From the NCBI RefSeq assembly GCF_900188105.1, contig NZ_FZNP01000022.1:1-64000 (forward strand): DNA of 64,000 nucleotides, given 5' to 3'. The notes below the pieces were generated by a model. That model was not told the DNA's origin. It saw only the letters and a list, made by a program, of their open reading frames with translations, and made no database searches. Numbering within the stretch: the first letter of the stretch is position 1; each line of letters begins with the position of its first letter. A program made the translations under genes and the position numbers. This document shows positions 59,763-64,000 of this stretch, piece after piece. This DNA is from Actinomadura mexicana. Its GTDB lineage: Bacteria > Actinomycetota > Actinomycetes > Streptosporangiales > Streptosporangiaceae.

Positions 59763-62324
59763 ATGGCTTTGTTCGGCAGGTCTCGCTCCCGCCCGGCGAA
59801 GAACGCCGCGGCGCGGGATCTTTTCGAGCGCCTGAGATGGCGCTACTTCCAGGTCACTCCCGGGCTGAGGTTCCTGGGGGCGGTGCTGCTCGTCGCGCTC
59901 GTGCTGGTGGCGACGGTCCTCCTGGACGGGCCGATTCTCGGCGCGGCCGCGTTCACGGTGATTCTGCTTGTCGTCGTCCACCTGACACTGCGCTCGCCCA
60001 CGGGCATGGCCGTAGTAGCGGTCATCCTGGCCTGGCTGGCCCTATCGGTGCCTCTCGGCAGGCTCTACCCGGGCGAGGGGAGTCCGCCCTATCTGAACCC
60101 GTCGCTGCTTCTCGCCCTGCTCGCCGTGCCCGTCGCATTCCTCGCCTTCCGTCTGCGTGGATACGCACCGTGGCGCACGACGCTCCTGGGGCTGGCCGCC
60201 GCGGGTGTGGCGACGGCCGCGTGCGCCCACCCGCTGCCAGAGGCCAGCGTTACGCCGGGCTGGCTGGCGGCACTGGCGGTCCTCGCTTACCGGTGGGACC
60301 GCGCAAGGCGAGCCGTTCCGGCGGAGGCCTACGAAACGGGTTGGGTGCAGGAGCAGGCGAGCCCTAAGGGGGACGCCATGGCAGGGCCGCGTAAGAGCTC
60401 CTCCGGGCCGGAAAAGCGTGACCGGACGGACAGGCCGAGCAGGCCCGACCGGCGCGGTTCCGGAGAGGACGGGGCCGCCGGCACCGCCGCGCAGGCGGTG
60501 CACGACCAGCGCGCCGCAGCGCAGGCCGCCGATTCCGGCGCCGCCCCCGAGCGCCAGGCGCCGCCCGAGCGCCGTACGGAGTCGCCGGACATCTCCGTGG
60601 CGGACGCGCTCGCGGAACTGGAGAACATGATCGGGCTGGAACCGGTCAAGCGGCAGGTCCGCTCCATCGCCGCGTCCATCGAGGCCGCGCACATGCGCGC
60701 CGCCGCCGGGGTGCCCACCGAGAAGCCCATGCGGCACTTCGTGTTCGTCGGGCCGTCCGGCACGGGCAAGACCACCGTCGCCCGCGTGCTGGCCAAGATC
60801 TTCTACGCGTTCGGGCTGCTGCCCGAACCCGCCCTGGTCGAGGCCCACCGCGCGGATCTCGTCGGTGAGTTCCTGGGGGCGACGGCCATCAAGACCAACC
60901 GCCTCGTCGACTCGGCCCTGGGCGGGGTCCTGTTCATCGACGAGGCGTACAGCCTGGTCAACTCAGCGGAAGGGCAGCCCGACCGGTTCGGCGACGAGGC
61001 CGTCCAGACGTTGCTCAAGCGAGCCGAGGACGACCGAGACAACCTGGTCATCATCCTTGCGGGGTACGAGACCCAGATGGCGGAGTTCCTCGACTCCAAC
61101 CCTGGGCTGGCCTCCCGGTTCGGCACGCGTGTGCTCTTCCCGTCGTACCGGCCCTCGGAGCTGCTGCAGATCGCCGACTACCACACCGCCCTGCGCGAGG
61201 ACCGGCTCGACGTGGAGGCCCGCAGGCGGCTCGCCGCCCGCTTCGAAGAGGTCGAACGGCGCGGCATCATCGACGACCTGGGCAACGGCCGGTTCGTCAG
61301 GTCGCTGGCCGAGGCGGCGGCGCGCGCGCGGGACGTGCGCGTGGTCGAAGCCGTCTCGTCGTCGGGCGCACCGGCCAGACCCACCGCCGAAGACCTGGTC
61401 ACCGTACGCGCCGAGGACGTGGAGACCGCCTTCGCCGAGGTCACCGAGCGGTTCCGCGGCTACGCCGAGACCCCGACCCTGGACGAGGCGCTCGGCTCCC
61501 TCGACGCGATGATCGGGTTGGAGCCGGTGAAGCGGCAGGTCCGCGAGATCGCCGCCCAGTTGCAGGTGGCCCGGATGCGGCAGGAGCAGGGACTGGTCAC
61601 CCGCCCCCCGACCCGCCACTTCGTGTTCACGGGGCCGCCGGGCACCGGCAAGACCACCGTCGCGCGGGTCCTCGGCCGCATCTTCGCCGCGTTCGGGCTG
61701 CTCGCCCGCCCGGAGGTGGTCGAGGCCCAGCGCGCCGACCTCGTCGGCGAGCACCTCGGCGCGACGGCGCTGAAGACGAACAAGGCCGTCGACTCCGCCC
61801 TCGGGGGCGTCCTGTTCGTCGACGAGGCGTACGCGCTGAGCAACTCCGGCTACTCGGGCGGCGACGCGTTCGGGGCGGAGGCGGTGCAGACGCTGCTCAA
61901 GCGGGCCGAGGACGACCGCGACCGCCTCGTCGTCATCCTGGCCGGATACGACGCCGACATGACCCGGTTCCTGGCCTCCAACCCTGGGCTCGCCTCCCGG
62001 TTCGACGTGCGCGTGGACTTCCCGTCCTACGGGCCGGACGAACTGCTCCGCATCGCCCAGCTCATGGCCGAGCAAGGCGGCGACCAGTGGGAGGAGCGCG
62101 CCCTGGACGACCTGGCCCTCGTGTTCCAGCGCGCATGCGGAACGGGCCGGATCGACGAGCTGGGCAACGGCCGCTTCGCCCGCTCCATGTACGAGAAGGC
62201 GTGCGCGTGCCGGGCGCTTCGAGCGGCACGGCTCGGATCCGCGGCGACCGCCGCCGACCTGACGCTCCTCACCACCGACGACGTCCGGGACGCCTTCGCC
62301 GAACTGTCCCACCGCCTCGCCTGA
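59763..62324 (+). CDS. Membrane-anchored tandem CbxX/CfqX-type AAA+ protein
   Basis: 853 aa. The first ~175 residues have 5-6 hydrophobic helices (FLGAVLLVALVLVATVLL, FTVILLVVVHLTL, GMAVVAVILAWLAL). A charged linker (~180-275) precedes two CbbX/EccA/SpoVK-like AAA+ modules: Walker A GPSGTGKT (~330) with GGVLFIDEAYSLVN, and GPPGTGKT (~624) with GGVLFVDEAYALSN. Each module has GLASRFGTRVLFPSY/GLASRFDVRVDFPSY as arginine-finger regions. ATG 59763, or TTG 59760. It may remodel or move proteins at the membrane; no ESX genes are adjacent. Confidence 0.87.
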   Translation: MALFGRSRSRPAKNAAARDLFERLRWRYFQVTPGLRFLGAVLLVALVLVATVLLDGPILGAAAFTVILLVVVHLTLRSPTGMAVVAVILAWLALSVPLGRLYPGEGSPPYLNPSLLLALLAVPVAFLAFRLRGYAPWRTTLLGLAAAGVATAACAHPLPEASVTPGWLAALAVLAYRWDRARRAVPAEAYETGWVQEQASPKGDAMAGPRKSSSGPEKRDRTDRPSRPDRRGSGEDGAAGTAAQAVHDQRAAAQAADSGAAPERQAPPERRTESPDISVADALAELENMIGLEPVKRQVRSIAASIEAAHMRAAAGVPTEKPMRHFVFVGPSGTGKTTVARVLAKIFYAFGLLPEPALVEAHRADLVGEFLGATAIKTNRLVDSALGGVLFIDEAYSLVNSAEGQPDRFGDEAVQTLLKRAEDDRDNLVIILAGYETQMAEFLDSNPGLASRFGTRVLFPSYRPSELLQIADYHTALREDRLDVEARRRLAARFEEVERRGIIDDLGNGRFVRSLAEAAARARDVRVVEAVSSSGAPARPTAEDLVTVRAEDVETAFAEVTERFRGYAETPTLDEALGSLDAMIGLEPVKRQVREIAAQLQVARMRQEQGLVTRPPTRHFVFTGPPGTGKTTVARVLGRIFAAFGLLARPEVVEAQRADLVGEHLGATALKTNKAVDSALGGVLFVDEAYALSNSGYSGGDAFGAEAVQTLLKRAEDDRDRLVVILAGYDADMTRFLASNPGLASRFDVRVDFPSYGPDELLRIAQLMAEQGGDQWEERALDDLALVFQRACGTGRIDELGNGRFARSMYEKACACRALRAARLGSAATAADLTLLTTDDVRDAFAELSHRLA

Positions 62325-62327
62325 CCC

Positions 62328-62396
62328 GCGCTCCGGGACATCCCCGCCGCGCCTCTCCAGGAAGAGCTGAACCGTCTGGCCCCGTTGCTGGGCTGA
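62328..62396 (+). other. Possible 3' remnant of a deleted gene
   Basis: In one frame the sequence reads ALRDIPAAPLQEELNRLAPL, ending LLG and TGA at 62394-62396. It looks like the end of a helical protein such as a MarR regulator. There is no start and no further similarity upstream, since the AAA+ gene ends at 62324. Weak evidence. Confidence 0.25.
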
Positions 62397-62470
62397 CCCG
62401 CGTCCCGTCTGGAGCGAGACGACCGAACCCCGATGGTTTCCGGTGGGGGCGGTCGTCTAGGGTGCCCAGC

Positions 62471-63166
62471 GTGGACGAGCGGGATGAGCCGACCGAGTAT
62501 CGGCAGACGCCGTACAAGGCGCCTGACGGCGCCACCGAAGTCCTTCTCATCAGGCACGGCGCTTCCGCGCCGGCGCGCCCCGACCGGCCGTTCCCGCTCG
62601 TGGACGGCCACGGCGACCCCGCGCTCGCGCCCGAAGGACGGGAGCAGGCCGAGCGGGTCGGTGAGCGGCTCGCCGGCGAGCGACTGGACGCCGTCTACGT
62701 GACGCCTCTGCGCCGAACCTCCGAAACGGCCGCACCGCTGGCCCGCCGCCTCGGGCTGGAGCCGCGGGTCGAGCGGGACCTGCGGGAGGTCCATCTCGGC
62801 GAGTGGGAGGGCGGCCTCTTCCGCAGGATGGTCGCCGAGAACGATCCGGTGGCGCAGCGGATGTTCGCCGAGGAACGTTGGGACGTCATCCCGGGGGCGG
62901 AGAAGAACGAGGCGTTCGCCGCGCGCGTCGAGGAGGGTCTCGTCCGGCTCGCGGCGGCCCACGCGGGCGGCCGGATCGCGGTCTTCACCCACGGCGGGGT
63001 GATCGCCCAGGCCCTCGCGGCCGCCACCGGCGCCAGGCCGTTCGCGTTCCTCGGCGCGGACAACGGCTCGGTCTCACGGCTGGTCAGGCTCGGCGGCCTG
63101 TCGTCGCTCCGCGGCTTCAACGACGTCTCCCACCTGGACCGGTCCTTCCCCGCACCGCCGACCTGA
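62471..63166 (+). CDS. Histidine phosphatase superfamily protein
   Basis: 231 aa phosphoglycerate-mutase-like fold. The catalytic RHG is in VLLIRHGASAPA. TPLRRTSETAAPLARRLGLEP and REVHLGEWEGG carry the Arg and Glu of the active pocket, and VFTHGGVIAQALAAAT has the second His. The residues around the active site do not fix the substrate. The start is GTG 62471 (VDERDEP) or GTG 62462; both lack an ideal ribosome site. Confidence 0.87.
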   Translation: MDERDEPTEYRQTPYKAPDGATEVLLIRHGASAPARPDRPFPLVDGHGDPALAPEGREQAERVGERLAGERLDAVYVTPLRRTSETAAPLARRLGLEPRVERDLREVHLGEWEGGLFRRMVAENDPVAQRMFAEERWDVIPGAEKNEAFAARVEEGLVRLAAAHAGGRIAVFTHGGVIAQALAAATGARPFAFLGADNGSVSRLVRLGGLSSLRGFNDVSHLDRSFPAPPT

Positions 63167-63183
63167 ACGACCCGGACGCTGGG

Positions 63184-64000
63184 CTAGAGCCGGAAACGGA
63201 GCTTCTGCCCGGGGCGCAGCTGCGCGGCGTCGGCCACCGCGGACGAGGCGAGCACGGCGACCACCGGGTAGCCGCCGGTGGTCGGATGGTCGGCCAGGAA
63301 GATGATGGGCAGCCCGCTGGGCGGCACCTGGAGGGAACCGATGACCATGCCCTCGCTGGCGAGTTCGCCGTCGCGCGCCCGTACGAGGGGTGGTCCGTTC
63401 AGGCGCACTCCCACGCGGTTGCTGTCCGGCGACACCTCGTAGGGGGTGGAGGTGAGCGTGGCCAGCGCGTCGTGGGCGAACCAGTCGTCACGGGGGCCGG
63501 GCAGGATCCGCAGGATCGGGGTCACCGGTAGGGCCGCCGCGGGCACGACGTCCACATTGATGTGCTGGAGATTCGTGGCCGAACCGATCGGCAAACGGTC
63601 ACCCGGCGCGAGCGGCGCGGGCCCGAGGCCGGACAGGAGGTCGGTCGAACGGCTTCCCAGCACTTCGTCCACGGCGACGCCGCCCCGTACGGCGGCGTAG
63701 CTGCGGAGCCCGGACGTGGGCGTGCCGAATTCGACGACGGCACCTGCCGCCACGAAGCAGGGCGCGTTCATCCCCTGGGCGCGGCCGTCGACGCGCAGCG
63801 TCACCGGAGCGCCGGTCACCGCGATCCAGGCGCGCCTGTGGAAACGCAGGGCCGCCCCGCCGAAGGTGAACTCAACGCCCGCCGCGCCCTCCGGGTTGCC
63901 CACGAGGCGGTTGGCCAGCCTGAACGCGCGCTGGTCCGCGGCCCCGGACCGGGGGACGCCGAGATGGGCTCGACCCGGCCTGCCGAGATCCTGGACGGTC
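63184..64000 (-). CDS. pxpC: 5-oxoprolinase subunit C-like (biotin-dependent carboxyltransferase fold), partial
   Basis: The gene starts beyond the right edge; about 272 codons are visible. Reading inward from the edge gives TVQDLGRPGRAHLGVPRSG, then QRAFRLANRLVGNPEGAAGV, the conserved N-terminal signature of KipA/PxpC. Downstream GLRSYAAVRGGVAVDEVLGSRSTDL and VGVRLNGPP are family-typical, and the C-terminus ends LRPGQKLRF. With PxpA and PxpB it would hydrolyse 5-oxoproline to glutamate. Those partners, if present, lie outside the window. Confidence 0.9.
   Translation of the reverse strand, partial: TVQDLGRPGRAHLGVPRSGAADQRAFRLANRLVGNPEGAAGVEFTFGGAALRFHRRAWIAVTGAPVTLRVDGRAQGMNAPCFVAAGAVVEFGTPTSGLRSYAAVRGGVAVDEVLGSRSTDLLSGLGPAPLAPGDRLPIGSATNLQHINVDVVPAAALPVTPILRILPGPRDDWFAHDALATLTSTPYEVSPDSNRVGVRLNGPPLVRARDGELASEGMVIGSLQVPPSGLPIIFLADHPTTGGYPVVAVLASSAVADAAQLRPGQKLRFRL

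Noticed and set aside
1..64000. CRISPR array, tRNA genes, insertion sequence or prophage
   Set aside because: No regularly spaced direct repeats, no tRNA-like T-loop and acceptor pairing, and no transposase, integrase or phage structural genes were recognised. The only array-like structure is the degraded tract near 52 kb.

Overview
The window is high-GC actinomycete DNA. It has very high third-position GC, GTG and TTG starts, a lexA / LysM / nrdR / nrdJ block, a DUF4192 gene and a DinG-type helicase. A gene pair matching 10-methyl-branched (tuberculostearic-type) fatty acid synthesis fits a Thermomonosporaceae-like organism such as Actinomadura, but that placement is inference; no 16S rRNA lies in the window. 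The left edge is the 3' part of a 5S rRNA gene, so an rrn operon lies just outside.

Left part (0.1-20 kb): an accessory region of small regulator/enzyme divergons. It holds a VOC protein with an ArsR repressor, an MFS pump opposite an XRE/MmyB regulator, a short SDR opposite a TetR, a DUF523 protein, and an SDR / AurF-like diiron oxygenase / TetR cluster. These are followed by a MacB/FtsX-type ABC exporter, alaA, a DinG-like helicase, DUF4192, and an arsenic cluster (arsR, an ArsO-like flavoprotein with cysteine-rich ends, and a decayed arsC). Most regulators have a clear inverted repeat in the adjacent intergenic region.

Middle (19.9-36.5 kb): a secreted polysaccharide deacetylase, a DUF1707 membrane protein, the FAD-oxidoreductase/methyltransferase pair for 10-methyl fatty acids, and a DUF4267-cupin operon opposite a TetR with three evenly spaced palindromes. 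Then come a Sel1-repeat/DUF6882 protein, a GMC oxidoreductase, an alpha/beta hydrolase, a class III aminotransferase, a cytochrome P450, an SDR/XRE divergon and an acyl-CoA ligase.

Core block (36.5-45.2 kb): a zinc-ribbon/TerB protein, leuS behind a classical leucine attenuator (leader peptide with three consecutive Leu codons, then a hairpin), lexA opposite a LysM cell-division suppressor (DivS/ChiZ type) with LexA-box-like sites between them, and nrdR-nrdJ with NrdR-box-like sequence upstream.

Right part (45.2-64 kb): a twice-frameshifted phosphodiester glycosidase, DoxX, a class-A beta-lactamase-like hydrolase, pirin, a CMD/AhpD-like protein behind an HxlR gene broken by an in-frame TAG, and a lipoate-protein ligase with its accessory domain at the N-terminus. 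Then come a degenerate repeat tract, an MFS/TetR divergon with three matching palindromes, a double TerD protein with a long Pro/Tyr/Gln linker, an HhH protein, rnhB, a DesK/DesR-like two-component system, a membrane-anchored tandem CbxX-type AAA+ protein, a histidine phosphatase and a truncated pxpC at the right edge. I see no CRISPR array, tRNA, intact insertion sequence or prophage.
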